64,000 nt of DNA from Lysobacter terrestris (GCF_014489475.1 NZ_CP060820.1:2186001-2250000); one strand, 5' to 3'; positions 26,852-36,012 are shown, counted from the first letter of the stretch. Program-made: numbers and translations. The notes: a model not told the origin generated them from the sequence alone.

Positions 26852-27151
26852 ATGACCGAAGGGCTGACAGCGCTGTACATCTTCATGCTGGCGGCGATCG
26901 CCGGCCACGTGATCATCTCGCGGGTGCCGGTGATCCTGCACACGCCGCTGATGTCGGGTTCCAACTTCATCCACGGCATCGTGCTGATCGGCGCGATGGT
27001 CGTGCTCGGCCACGCCGACACCACGCTGGAGAAGCTGATCGGCTTCGTCGCGGTGCTGCTCGGCGCCGGCAACGCGGCCGGCGGCTACGTCGTCACCGAA
27101 CGCATGCTGGAGATGTTCAAGAGCAGCAAGCCGCCGGCAGGTGACAAGTGA
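26852..27151 (+). CDS. pntAB: NAD(P) transhydrogenase subunit alpha, part 2 (PntAB)
   Basis: The membrane part of the alpha subunit, 99 residues with three hydrophobic segments (LTALYIFMLAAIAGHVII, SNFIHGIVLIGAMVVLG, LIGFVAVLLGAGNAAGGYVV). Together with PntB it forms the proton channel. It starts ATG 26852 and overlaps the following membrane-protein gene by 4 bp. A TTGACA hexamer at 26783-26788 hints at a promoter in the gap shared with the divergent cassette, but no well-spaced -10 is present, so the promoter remains uncertain. Confidence 0.9.
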   Translation: MTEGLTALYIFMLAAIAGHVIISRVPVILHTPLMSGSNFIHGIVLIGAMVVLGHADTTLEKLIGFVAVLLGAGNAAGGYVVTERMLEMFKSSKPPAGDK

Positions 27152-27657
27152 GCGGCGCGCTTGCCGTGCCGGCGCTTTCGCGCCTTTCGGTCCGCGATGC
27201 CTTCCAGGGATTGAGTTACCTGCAGTACCCGGCGCTGCTGGTGGCGCTCGGGTATGCCGCCAGGTCGGGCTGGTCGGTGGCTGCGGTCAAGGCCACCGGC
27301 TGGTCGCCGGTCTACGACGACTGGAACTATCTGCTGCTGTACGCGGGCATCGGCATCGGCCTGTCTTCGTTGCAGGACCCGACCAGGACCCAGAACGAGA
27401 TGTCGCGCCGGGTGTGGCGGGACCCGCGCAAGGGCCGCTGGATGCTGGTGCTGCTCGGCATCTATGCGCTGGGCGCGATGCTGGTCGGCCTGGTGGGCGC
27501 CTACATGGCCGCCAGCACCGTGGTGAACCAGCTCTCCCTGGGCCTGGTCGCCTTCGGCCTGGGCATGGTGGGGGTGCTCAAGACCGCCATCGAGATGCGT
27601 GAACACCATCGACTGGACAAGCAACCCGCGTCGTCGCCGGAAGGGAGCCACGCATGA
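27148..27657 (+). CDS. Membrane protein inserted between pntAB and pntB
   Basis: A 169-residue protein with about four hydrophobic segments (LQYPALLVALGYAA, LLLYAGIGIGLSSL, MLVLLGIYALGAMLVGLVGAYMAAS, LGLVAFGLGMVGVL). The GTG start overlaps the pntAB stop and its stop overlaps the pntB start (ATGA), so it is fully coupled to the transhydrogenase genes. I do not recognise a family. Such an open frame is not part of the textbook pntAA-pntAB-pntB order; an assembly or accessory role for the transhydrogenase is possible. Confidence 0.72.
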   Translation: MSGALAVPALSRLSVRDAFQGLSYLQYPALLVALGYAARSGWSVAAVKATGWSPVYDDWNYLLLYAGIGIGLSSLQDPTRTQNEMSRRVWRDPRKGRWMLVLLGIYALGAMLVGLVGAYMAASTVVNQLSLGLVAFGLGMVGVLKTAIEMREHHRLDKQPASSPEGSHA

Positions 27658-29057
27658 GCGCATTGACGCTGGTGAAGCTGAGTTATTTCGTCGCCGCGAC
27701 GCTGTTCCTGCTCGGCCTGCAACGCATGGCCAGCCCGAAGACCGCGCGCAGCGGCATCCAGTGGGCGGGCGTGGGCATGCTGATCGCCACGGTGGCGACT
27801 TTCTTCCTGCCGGGCCTGCACAACATCGGGTTGATGATCGCGGCGATCGTGATCGGCGTGGGACTGAACTGGGTCTGGGGCAAGAAGGTGGCGATCACCG
27901 ACATGCCGCAGATGGTCGCGTTGTTCAACGGCATGGGCGGCGGTTCGGCCGCGGCGATCGGTGCGGTGGAACTGGTACGGCTGTCGATGGGCGAAGCCGC
28001 GCCCGGCGAGGCGCTGCCGTCGACGTTCACCTTGGCGCTCGCCGTCATCGGCGCGCTGATCGGCGCGGTCTCGCTGACCGGTTCGGTGATCGCCTGGGCC
28101 AAGCTCGACGGGCGCATGGACAAGCGTTACACCTTCCCGGGCCAGCAGTGGTTCAACGCGCTGGTCGCGCTGGCCGCGATCGCCACAGGCGTGATGGCGC
28201 TGACCACGCTGGCGATGCCGTGGATCGTCGCGTTCTTCGTGCTGGCGCTGGCGCTGGGGGTGCTGATGACGCTGCCGATCGGCGGCGCCGACATGCCGGT
28301 GGTGATCTCGCTGTACAACGCCTTCACCGGCCTGGCGGTCGCGTTCGAAGGCTACGTGCTGGGCAACGAGGCGCTGATCATCGCCGGCACGATGGTCGGC
28401 GCGGCGGGCATGCTGCTGACGCGGCTGATGGCCAAGGCGATGAACCGCAGCATCAAGAACGTGCTGTTCTCCAACTTCGGCGGCAGCAGCGGGGCGATGC
28501 AGGAAATCGGCGGCGCGCAGAAGCCGATCGAGGCCGGCGACGTCGCCGCGATGATGGCCTACGCCGAACGCGTGGTGATCGTGCCCGGCTACGGCCTGGC
28601 CGTGGCGCAGGCGCAGCACAAGGTGTGGGAGCTCACGCAGAAGCTGATCGAACGCGGGGTCAAGGTGAAGTTCGCCATCCATCCGGTCGCCGGCCGCATG
28701 CCCGGGCACATGAACGTGCTGCTGGCCGAAGCCGGCGTGCCCTACGACCTGATCGCCGACATGGACGACATCAACCCCGAGTTCGCCAATACCGACGTGT
28801 CGCTGGTGATCGGCGCGAACGACGTGGTCAACCCGGTGGCGAAGACCGATCCGGCTTCGCCGATCTATGGCATGCCGATCCTCGACGTGGTGAATTCGAA
28901 GAACACCATCGTGATCAAGCGCGGCAAGGGCACCGGTTTCGCCGGCATCGAGAATGCGCTGTTCTACGCCGACAACACCCGCATGCTGTTCGGCGACGGC
29001 GCCGGCATGGTCGCCGCGCTGGTGAGCGAGCTGAAGGCGCTGGACGGCGGCCACTGA
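27654..29057 (+). CDS. pntB: NAD(P) transhydrogenase subunit beta (PntB)
   Basis: The 467-residue beta subunit: eight or nine membrane helices over residues about 1-265, followed by the NADP(H)-binding domain III. Domain III shows VVIVPGYGLAVAQAQH, HPVAGRMPGHMNVLLAEAGVPYD and the late GANDVVNPVAKTDP motif that holds NADP. The enzyme couples hydride transfer from NADH to NADP+ with proton entry. It starts in the stop of the extra membrane-protein gene. A palindromic repeat follows. Confidence 0.96.
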   Translation: MSALTLVKLSYFVAATLFLLGLQRMASPKTARSGIQWAGVGMLIATVATFFLPGLHNIGLMIAAIVIGVGLNWVWGKKVAITDMPQMVALFNGMGGGSAAAIGAVELVRLSMGEAAPGEALPSTFTLALAVIGALIGAVSLTGSVIAWAKLDGRMDKRYTFPGQQWFNALVALAAIATGVMALTTLAMPWIVAFFVLALALGVLMTLPIGGADMPVVISLYNAFTGLAVAFEGYVLGNEALIIAGTMVGAAGMLLTRLMAKAMNRSIKNVLFSNFGGSSGAMQEIGGAQKPIEAGDVAAMMAYAERVVIVPGYGLAVAQAQHKVWELTQKLIERGVKVKFAIHPVAGRMPGHMNVLLAEAGVPYDLIADMDDINPEFANTDVSLVIGANDVVNPVAKTDPASPIYGMPILDVVNSKNTIVIKRGKGTGFAGIENALFYADNTRMLFGDGAGMVAALVSELKALDGGH

Positions 29058-29070
29058 CCCCGGCAAGCGG

Positions 29071-29106
29071 TAGCCCTAGGCTGGGTTGGCTCACCAACCC
29101 AACCTA
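29071..29106. repeat. Dispersed palindrome GTAG..GGGTTGG/CCAACCC..CTAC
   Basis: A 7-bp hairpin (GGGTTGG 29083-29089, CCAACCC 29094-29100) with flanking TAG and CTA lies between convergent pntB and the AraC-type gene. The CTA at 29104-29106 is the TAG stop of the AraC gene. It probably also serves as a bidirectional terminator and is related in style to the elements at 12043 and 46940. Confidence 0.6.
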
Positions 29107-30027
29107 CGCGGTCTGGCTCCATCGCCTGTGCAGGCGTGCGCGTGACGGGCGTGCATGCGCGGCCGTCGTGGGCAGGTGCCGCACCTGCGTCGTGGTCAAT
29201 CCGTAGGCGCTCTTGAAGGCGCGGCAGAACGCGCTCTGGCTCTCGAAGCCGAGCCGTTCGGTGATCTCGCACACGGTCAGGCGGCTGTCGCGCACGAGCG
29301 CCCAGGCCCGGGCAAGGCGCAGGCGGGCCTGGTGCCCGCTGGGTGTTTCGCCGAAAACCTCGCGGTACATGCGCATCAGGTGCCACGGCGAATAGCTGGC
29401 GTTGCGCGCCAGCGCGGCCAGGTCGAGCGGATCCTCGCTGCGTTCGATCAGCTGGCGCACGCGTTGCAGCCGCTGCAGCGTTGCCAGGCGCCGGCGCGCG
29501 GTGCGGCCGTTGCAGCGCGCGGCGAGCGCGCGCAGTTCGCGTTGTTCGTCCAGCAAGGCGCGCAGCAGCGGCGCCAGCGATGTTTCCGCGGCGCCACGGC
29601 CGAGCCCGCGGGCCATGTGCACCAGCCCACGCTGCACGTTGCGTGGACAGGCGCCTTGCCCGACCAGCAGTTCGCCGGTTTCCGCCGCGGGTTCAAGCGC
29701 GATGGATTCCAGCAGGTTGCGCCAGGCCCGGTTCGGTGCGGCGAGCACGAGGTACGCGGACGGCGCATCGCTGCAGGCGTCGAGCGGCCCTTCGTCCGCC
29801 AGCAGCAGTTCGCCGCCGCGCAGCGACCAGCGACCCCGCGGCGACTGCAGCGCCACGCGGCCGCGCCACGCGCTCCACACCGACAGCCAGCCGGCGGGCA
29901 GGCGCAGTTGCGAACCGGTCGGGCCGGCATGGATCAGATGCAGGTTCGACGGGTTCGCCGTGGTGGCCTCCGCGCGCGCCAGGTCGAGCAGCTGCGCTGC
30001 CTGCAAGCGATGGAATTCCGCAATCAC
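29104..30027 (-). CDS. AraC-family transcriptional regulator
   Basis: A 307-residue regulator. The carboxy third is the AraC/XylS double helix-turn-helix (ERSEDPLDLAALARNASYSPWHLMRMYREVFGETPSGHQARLRLARAWALVRDS, then VCEITERLGFESQSAFCRAFKSAYG). The amino part is a cupin-like effector domain with no clear ligand motif. It is the last gene downstream of three small membrane-protein genes on the same strand, with a 106-bp gap, so it might control them. Its stop codon lies in a dispersed repeat. Confidence 0.88.
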   Translation of the reverse strand: MIAEFHRLQAAQLLDLARAEATTANPSNLHLIHAGPTGSQLRLPAGWLSVWSAWRGRVALQSPRGRWSLRGGELLLADEGPLDACSDAPSAYLVLAAPNRAWRNLLESIALEPAAETGELLVGQGACPRNVQRGLVHMARGLGRGAAETSLAPLLRALLDEQRELRALAARCNGRTARRRLATLQRLQRVRQLIERSEDPLDLAALARNASYSPWHLMRMYREVFGETPSGHQARLRLARAWALVRDSRLTVCEITERLGFESQSAFCRAFKSAYGLTTTQVRHLPTTAAHARPSRARLHRRWSQTA

Positions 30028-30133
30028 AGCCTGGTCCCGGACATGCGCGGCCGCGCGACAGGTTCAGGCTAATCCCGCGCGCGGCGCGCAACCGTTCCAG
30101 TTGCAGGCCGATTCGATGGAGCCAATTGCGCGT

Positions 30134-30616
30134 TCAGCGCGCCAGTCCGTGCGCGCGGCGGGCGAACCAGGCGCAGATCACGCCGAACAGCAGGTGCATG
30201 AGGAAGTTGGTCACCACCGCGAGCATCACCGGTTTCGTCGACGGCTCCGCCAGCGACAGCGGCACCACCACGTGGGTCATCACCGCCCACAGCAGCAACC
30301 CGTACGGCAGTCCGTAGCGCACGGGATGCTGCAGCAGCCAGCGATGGCGGCCACTGATGAGGTAGTACGCCAGCACCATGGTCGTGGCGATCAGGTAGTG
30401 GAATGCGGTGCCCGCCAGCGCGGTCGCGGTGCCGCCCTGGAACGCGGCGTCGCCGAGCGCGCCGGAGGCGATGAACTGCAGCAGGCGCTGCGGTGGTACG
30501 TGCCGCAGCCAGGCCCAGAACGAACAGGCGTAGACCAGGTCGAGGCTGCCGAGGACGAGTCCGCCGGCCAACACCTGGGTCGCGGCGCGGTGATGCGTGG
30601 GATATGACGTGGACAT
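30134..30616 (-). CDS. Small membrane protein, tandem paralogue A
   Basis: A 160-residue protein with four predicted membrane helices. Signature parts are LAGGLVLGSLDLVYACSFW, RLLQFIASGALGDAAFQGG and YGLPYGLLLWAVMTHVVVPLS, all shared with the next two genes upstream. No known domain or catalytic residue is visible to me. It begins 37 bp after paralogue B on the same strand. A putative function in the envelope, perhaps as a small carrier or channel subunit, is only a guess. Confidence 0.75.
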   Translation of the reverse strand: MSTSYPTHHRAATQVLAGGLVLGSLDLVYACSFWAWLRHVPPQRLLQFIASGALGDAAFQGGTATALAGTAFHYLIATTMVLAYYLISGRHRWLLQHPVRYGLPYGLLLWAVMTHVVVPLSLAEPSTKPVMLAVVTNFLMHLLFGVICAWFARRAHGLAR

Positions 30617-30653
30617 GGGCCGTTCCGTGTGGCGAGGCAGGCCCCGTGGCGCG

Positions 30654-31136
30654 TCAGCGACCGTGCAGCGCCCGGCGGGCGGAGCACGCACAGACCACGC
30701 CCAGCAGGGCGTGCACGATGATGCTGGCCAGCACCCACGGCAGATAGACCTTTGTTGGCTGCGGCGCATTGGACAGCGGCACCACGACCTGGCTCATCAG
30801 CACGTACAGCAGCAATCCGTACGGCAGCCCGTACGCGAGCGGCCGTTGCACCAGCACCGGCATGCGCCGGGCGACCAGCGCGTAGGCGAACACCATCGCG
30901 GTCGCGATGAAGTAGTGGCAGGCCAATCCCAGCAGCGCGCTGGCGGCGCCGCCTGCGAACGCCGCCGGGCCCTGGATGCCGGCGGCGATGGATTGCAGGA
31001 TCCGCAGCGCCGGTACATCGCGCGCCAGCGCCCAGAAGCCGCAGGCGAACACGAGGTCCGCCGTGCCCAGGACCAGGCCGCCGGCAAGGATGGGCCACCC
31101 ACGTGGCGTGCGCGTTGCAGTAGCGGCGATGCTCAT
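30654..31136 (-). CDS. Small membrane protein, tandem paralogue B
   Basis: Also 160 residues with four membrane helices, and the closest relative of paralogue A: LAGGLVLGTADLVFACGFW, RILQSIAAGIQGPAAFAGG and YGLPYGLLLYVLMSQVVVPLS. Its tail (VHALLGVVCACSARR) also aligns with that of A (MHLLFGVICAWFARR). The ATG at 31136 begins MSIAATATRTPRGW; a longer frame reaches 31229. Product unknown. It sits in the middle of the triplication. Confidence 0.75.
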   Translation of the reverse strand: MSIAATATRTPRGWPILAGGLVLGTADLVFACGFWALARDVPALRILQSIAAGIQGPAAFAGGAASALLGLACHYFIATAMVFAYALVARRMPVLVQRPLAYGLPYGLLLYVLMSQVVVPLSNAPQPTKVYLPWVLASIIVHALLGVVCACSARRALHGR

Positions 31137-31200
31137 GCGTCGCTTCCGATCGGTGGCGTCGAGGGTCGTGATGTCGAGGGTCGCGTGCGGCGTCGATCGT

Positions 31201-31713
31201 TCATCCGCGAACGCGGCGACCGAGCGCACCGACCGCGAAGCGCGCGGCGATCGTGCCGAACAGCGCGAACATCGGGATGTTCAGCAGCATCCACGCCAGC
31301 TGTGGATGCTTCGGCGCAGGGGCGGCGGAGAGCGGCAGCACCACGCCGTTCATGAGCAGGTACAACAGCAGGCCGTAGGCGATGCCGTAGCGGTGCGGAT
31401 GCGCGCGCAGCAGCGCCACGCGGGTCGCGACCAGGGCGTAGGCGAGCACGAAGCAGCTACCGATCAGCCACTGCAGGCCCGCACCGAGCACGGCGGTCGC
31501 CGCGCCGCCGGCGAAGGCGGCCGCGCCCAACGCGCCCGCCGCGATGCCCTGCAGGAGTCGGGCCGGCGCCACGCCCTGTGGCGACCAGTACAGCAGGCAA
31601 TAGATGAGATCCGTCGCGGCGATGGCGAGGCCGCCGCACAGGATCATCGGCCAGGCCACGGCGCCTGCGTGGCGCAGTGGGGAAGGCGTGGAAAACGATG
31701 CGCTCGCGTGCAT
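31201..31713 (-). CDS. Small membrane protein, tandem paralogue C
   Basis: A 170-residue, four-helix member of the same family, more diverged: LCGGLAIAATDLIYCLLYW, RLLQGIAAGALGAAAFAGG and YGIAYGLLLYLLMNGVVLPLS. It is first in the run of three and lies 126 bp downstream of another, unrelated-looking membrane-protein gene. The cat at 31711-31713 gives the ATG start. Function unknown. Confidence 0.74.
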   Translation of the reverse strand: MHASASFSTPSPLRHAGAVAWPMILCGGLAIAATDLIYCLLYWSPQGVAPARLLQGIAAGALGAAAFAGGAATAVLGAGLQWLIGSCFVLAYALVATRVALLRAHPHRYGIAYGLLLYLLMNGVVLPLSAAPAPKHPQLAWMLLNIPMFALFGTIAARFAVGALGRRVRG

Positions 31714-31838
31714 GGGATCTCCTTGTCCGGCCGGCGTCCGGATGCCCGCTTCAATCCTGCACGCCGCCCGGATCCGTGGCAGTGCCAATTCATGCGTGTG
31801 CGAGCGGACCAATCCCGCGCGGACGACCCGCGGGCGGT

Positions 31839-32279
31839 TCAGCGCGACAGCAGCGCCGCCAGCACCATGGCGACGGCGATCATCGCCAGGTCGAACGCGC
31901 TGTTGGCCAGCTGCGCCAGCAGCCAGGCGTGCTGCATTCCCAAGCGCAGTGCCGAGTCGAGCGGGTCGAACCCCAGCATCTCGCCCAGGTGCACCGCGAT
32001 GATCCACCAGTTGGCGAGCACCGCGATCGCCGCGGTCGCCAGCGCGGCCACCAGCGCCCGTTGCCCACCGCGCGGCCAGCCCGACAGGCGCAGGATCCAG
32101 GCAACGTCGAGGGCGCCGACCAGGACCATCCAGCCGCACTGCTTGCCGGTCGACCAGGCCACCACGACCCAGATCGCGGCGAAACCGGCGCACGCCGCCA
32201 GCAGCATCAGCAGCCGGAACGGCCACGTCAGCCAGCGCGCGGACGAGGAGGGGGAGGGCTTGGGGGCAGGGACGGACAT
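31839..32279 (-). CDS. Hypothetical membrane protein
   Basis: A 146-residue protein with a Pro/Ser-rich start (MSVPAPKPSPSSS) and four hydrophobic stretches (LLMLLAACAGFAAIWVVVAW, GWMVLVGALDVAWIL, LVAALATAAIAVLANWWIIAV, LAMIAVAMVLAALL). It does not share the YGLLL and AAFxGG motifs of the three paralogues downstream. No family recognised. The gene diverges from sufT across 183 bp. Confidence 0.65.
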   Translation of the reverse strand: MSVPAPKPSPSSSARWLTWPFRLLMLLAACAGFAAIWVVVAWSTGKQCGWMVLVGALDVAWILRLSGWPRGGQRALVAALATAAIAVLANWWIIAVHLGEMLGFDPLDSALRLGMQHAWLLAQLANSAFDLAMIAVAMVLAALLSR

Positions 32280-32462
32280 GAAGGGCGCAAGGATAGCCGT
32301 TGCCTCCGCCGCCGTGCGTGGGCCAATGGTTGGCGCGGCGTGGACGCGCGTCGCGGAACGAAGCGTCGCGCCCGGCGTTGGCCGGTTCCGGGGCAGGCGG
32401 GCGCGACAAGCCGTAAAATTGCCTGCCTTGTACCTTCGCGGCCGCGCCCCGATCTCCTGAAC

Positions 32463-33020
32463 ATGTATTCCCGCAGCAGCGAACCCGTCCGTTTCGAGCG
32501 CGATTGCGCCGCCGTCCTCGTCCCGCAGGGCGAGAAAGTCTCGTTGCCCGCCGGCAGCGTCGGCTACATCACCCAGGCGCTGGGCGGCAGCTGGACCGTG
32601 TTCGTCGAAGGCAACCTGTTCCGCATCGCCGGCATCGACGCCGATGCGATCGGCAAGGAGCCGCCCGAACCGCTCGAGTTGCCCGCCGATGCCGACGACG
32701 ACGCGGTGGAGCAGATGGTGTGGCGGCAGCTGCGCACCTGCTTCGACCCGGAGATCCCGATCAACGTGGTCGACCTCGGCCTGGTCTACTCGGCCACGGT
32801 CAAGCCGCATCCGGAGCAACCCGGACAGCGTCGCGTCGAGATCGAGATGACCCTGACCGCGCCGGCGTGCGGCATGGGCGACATCCTGGTCGCCGACGTG
32901 CGCGACAAGCTCGAGATGATCCCGACCGTGGCCGAGGCCGACGTCGAACTGGTGTTCGATCCGCCGTGGAGCCGCGACATGATGTCGGAAGTGGCGCGCC
33001 TGGAAACCGGCATGCTGTGA
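32463..33020 (+). CDS. sufT: Putative Fe-S cluster assembly protein SufT
   Basis: A 185-residue protein with a short amino extension and a DUF59/MIP18 domain (WRQLRTCFDPEIPINVVDLGLVYSATV, then TLTAPACGMGDILVADVRDKL). The conserved Cys in APACGMGD is the family's functional residue. SufT proteins help maturate Fe-S proteins. Here the gene stands alone rather than at the end of a suf operon; no other suf gene is in the window. Start ATG 32463 begins MYSRSSEPVRF. Confidence 0.88.
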   Translation: MYSRSSEPVRFERDCAAVLVPQGEKVSLPAGSVGYITQALGGSWTVFVEGNLFRIAGIDADAIGKEPPEPLELPADADDDAVEQMVWRQLRTCFDPEIPINVVDLGLVYSATVKPHPEQPGQRRVEIEMTLTAPACGMGDILVADVRDKLEMIPTVAEADVELVFDPPWSRDMMSEVARLETGML

Positions 33021-33087
33021 CCGCACCGCGTGCGCCCCATGCGCACGCGCCTGTCCGGCTCCGCGCGCCGGCCCAGCGCAACCGGGC

Positions 33088-36012
33088 TCAGCGCACGCCG
33101 TTGCGCGCGAGCACCTGCCGGTCCACCTTCGCCGGCACCACCAGCCAGTCCAGCGTCGCCCCGCGCAAACCGGTGCGCGCGACCGTGCCGGTGCGGCAAC
33201 GCTCGTTGCATTCGCCGACGGTCATGCCCGCGGGCACCAGACTCTGCAGTTCCATCTGCGCCACGACGTCGCCGTGGCGTTGCGCTTCGGCATAGGTGGT
33301 GGTGATCAGGTCCAGCGCGCCCTTGCCGTCGCCGCGCTGCATCGCCGCGACCGCGCTGACGACGGCGAGGCGGTAGCGCACCGTCCACAGGCTGGCGCCG
33401 CGCAGTTGCCGGGCGATGCGCAGGCGCTGCTCGACGTCCTGCCAGTCGCCGCGGATCGCGGCGTTTTCGGCGAGGCCGGTTTCGGCCATGGCGCGGATCC
33501 ATTCGTAGCCGGTGCGCACCGCCATCGGCAACACGCGCTGGTTCAGGCGTTCGGCGGTGGCGGCGTCGCCGGCGCGGGTCAGCTGCGTGGCGAGCCACAG
33601 TTCGTTCAACCAGCGGTCCGGGCCGTCTTCCTGTTTTTCGACCTGGGTCAGCGCGTCGCGCAGGCTCTTGAGGCCGCTGCTGCGGTCGCCGGCGAGCACG
33701 TCGACACTGGCGTTGCCGATCTGCGCCTGCAGCCGCGTCGACGGCTGCTGCAGCAGGTCGCAGGCCTTCCACAGTGCGCGCGCGTTGTCGATGTTGCCGC
33801 CGGCGAGGCTGAGGTCGGCGCGCATGCAGGCGATGCGCGACGAGGCGGTCGACTGCTCCTTGGCCGGGTTGACCTTGCGGTCGCGCGCTTCGGCGGCGAG
33901 CAGCACCGCTTCGGCGCCCTGGAAGTCGCCGCGGTTGGCGGTGAGGATCGCGTCGAATTGCGCCACCACGATCGCGCCGTCGCCCTGCAGGCCGGCCTTG
34001 CGCAGGCTGGCCAGGCGGCGTTCGGCGTCTTCGTAGTGGCCGCGCATGAAGTCCTCGTTCAACAGGTACAGCTCGAGCACGTGCTGCTCGAAGGTGTCGC
34101 CGGTCGCCAGCGCGATGGCCAGCGCCTGCTCCAGGCGTGCGCGGTAGGTGGTGAGTTCGCCGAGGCTGTAGTGGCGGAACGCGTCCAGCCGCAGCATGTC
34201 GATTTCCAGCCGGCGGTAGCCGCGTTCGCGCGCCTGCAGGAGCAGGGTGTCCAGGTCGGCTTCGCTGGCGTGCGCCGGCTGGTTGCTTTCGGCGAGGAAG
34301 CGCGCGTACAGCGCGGCCATGTCGTCGCCGGCGATCTCGAACTGCTTGGCCGCCTGCAGGTAGCGCGCCGGGTCGGACTTCTCCTCGTACTGGTAGTTGT
34401 CGGCGTGCGCGACCAGCAGCAGCGCCTCGCCGCTTTCCTGTTCCCAGCCCGCGCCGGCCTGGCGCGCGATCTGTTCGGCGGCGAGCGCGTGCTTGCGCGC
34501 CTGCACCGCGTCGCCCAGGGCCAGGTAGGCCGAGGACAGGTTCAGGCGCTGGCGCAACTGGGTGCCGACCGATTTGCGGCTCCAGTGCGGCTGGTTTAGC
34601 AGCGGAATCGCTTCCTCCGGCTTGGCCGCGTTGAGCAGCATGTTGGCCTGATCGAGCGCGAACACGCTCTTCTCGGGATGGCGCGCGGCGAGTGCGCCGT
34701 AGGCCTTGGCGGCCTCCGCGGCCTGCTGCGGATCGCGCGACAGCAGCTCGGCCTGCAACACCGCGCCGACGTCGGCGGGGATGGGCTTGAGCAGGCCGAT
34801 GGCGGTCCTGGTTTCCGTCACCGACGGCGCCGCGTGCGAGAGCCGCATCAGCACGTAGCCGTATTGGAAATGCGCCAGGCCGAAGCCGGGGGCGCGCGTG
34901 GTGACGTCCTGGAAGATGCGCGAGCTGGCGACCCAGTCGCGGCGTTCCAGCGCGTCCACGCCCTCGGCGTAGCGCTTGGCGGTGGCGGTGTCGATCGCCA
35001 GCGCCGGCCAGCGTTCGTCCGCGCGTGCCGGCACCAGCCGGGCCAGCAGTTCGCGCGACAGCTGGTCGGCCATCGCCGGCAACTGCGCGCGCGGCCCCTT
35101 CTTCTCCAGGCGTTGTTCGCGGCCGGCGGCGTCGTAGCGCGCGCGCAGGAACACCTGGTTGGGATCGGCCGGGTCGATGCCGGAGCTGAGGAACACGATG
35201 CGCGGCGAGCGGCCTTCCGACTCGGCGGCGAGGTGCGCCTCGGTGAGCAGGGTCACTTCCGGCAGGTTGTCCAGCTTCCAGCCCAGCCAGGCATGCAGCA
35301 GCGTCACCGGCCAGCGCGCGTCTTCCGGCGCGGCCTGGTCCTCGACGTCGATCAGGGCGATGGCGAGCGCCTCCGCGTGCGCCGCCTCGGCGGCCTGGTC
35401 GCGCGTGCGCAGCCACCAGGCGGTCGCGCCCAGCGCGAGCACGACGACCACGGCAGCGGCGGCAGCCACGCGCCAGCGGCGGCGCGGCGGGGTGGGCGGG
35501 ACCTGCTGGGAGGGCGCCGCGGGTCCGGCGCGCGCTGTTTCGGGGTGTGCGGGCTCGCTTTGCGTCGATTCGGTGGGTGCGACTTCAGCCGGTGCCGTCC
35601 CGGCGGGCGTCGTTCCCGTCTGCGGCGATTCCTTATTAGTGACGTCGGCCGCAGGGCCCTCGACCACGGCCTGCACCGGTGCCGGCGGTTCGAACACGTA
35701 GCCGCTCTTGGCGACCGTGCGGATCCAGTGCTTGCGCGCTTCACCCAGCGCCTTGCGCAACATCCATACGCTCTGGGAGAGGTTCGCATCCTCGACGATG
35801 ACGCCCGGCCACACGCGCGCGAACAGCTCGGCGCGGGTGTGCAGCACCTGCGGTTCGGCCAGGAAGACGAGCAGGAGGTCGAACATGCGCTGCGGCAGTT
35901 CGGCTTCCTGGTCGGGGCGGATCACCCGGCGGTAACGCAGGTCGATCTGGACGTCGTGCACCTGCAGGCGCCGCGTTCCAGCGGGCCAGGGGTGCTGTGT
36001 GGGATCAGTCAA
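33088..36012 (-). CDS. CadC-type winged-helix / TM / TPR-like regulator
   Basis: A very large membrane-bound regulator of about 974 residues. Residues about 14-110 form an OmpR/CadC winged helix (QIDLRYRRVIRPDQEAELPQ...WIRTVAKSGYVFEPP); a Pro/Thr/Glu linker follows; one membrane helix spans about 181-200; the remaining 770 residues, presumably periplasmic, are helical with TPR-like units (e.g. LNLSSAYLALGDAVQARKHA). The start is uncertain: no ATG fits, and TTG 36012 gives the first complete winged helix. It lies divergent from, and may control, the S8 protease across a 0.9-kb region. Confidence 0.8.
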   Translation of the reverse strand: MTDPTQHPWPAGTRRLQVHDVQIDLRYRRVIRPDQEAELPQRMFDLLLVFLAEPQVLHTRAELFARVWPGVIVEDANLSQSVWMLRKALGEARKHWIRTVAKSGYVFEPPAPVQAVVEGPAADVTNKESPQTGTTPAGTAPAEVAPTESTQSEPAHPETARAGPAAPSQQVPPTPPRRRWRVAAAAAVVVVLALGATAWWLRTRDQAAEAAHAEALAIALIDVEDQAAPEDARWPVTLLHAWLGWKLDNLPEVTLLTEAHLAAESEGRSPRIVFLSSGIDPADPNQVFLRARYDAAGREQRLEKKGPRAQLPAMADQLSRELLARLVPARADERWPALAIDTATAKRYAEGVDALERRDWVASSRIFQDVTTRAPGFGLAHFQYGYVLMRLSHAAPSVTETRTAIGLLKPIPADVGAVLQAELLSRDPQQAAEAAKAYGALAARHPEKSVFALDQANMLLNAAKPEEAIPLLNQPHWSRKSVGTQLRQRLNLSSAYLALGDAVQARKHALAAEQIARQAGAGWEQESGEALLLVAHADNYQYEEKSDPARYLQAAKQFEIAGDDMAALYARFLAESNQPAHASEADLDTLLLQARERGYRRLEIDMLRLDAFRHYSLGELTTYRARLEQALAIALATGDTFEQHVLELYLLNEDFMRGHYEDAERRLASLRKAGLQGDGAIVVAQFDAILTANRGDFQGAEAVLLAAEARDRKVNPAKEQSTASSRIACMRADLSLAGGNIDNARALWKACDLLQQPSTRLQAQIGNASVDVLAGDRSSGLKSLRDALTQVEKQEDGPDRWLNELWLATQLTRAGDAATAERLNQRVLPMAVRTGYEWIRAMAETGLAENAAIRGDWQDVEQRLRIARQLRGASLWTVRYRLAVVSAVAAMQRGDGKGALDLITTTYAEAQRHGDVVAQMELQSLVPAGMTVGECNERCRTGTVARTGLRGATLDWLVVPAKVDRQVLARNGVR

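Noticed and set aside
32786-35416. An 876-codon minus-strand frame overlapping the large regulator
   Set aside because: Arg/Ala/Gly-rich composition with no domain, in a second frame of the regulator that carries the winged helix and TPR-like repeats.
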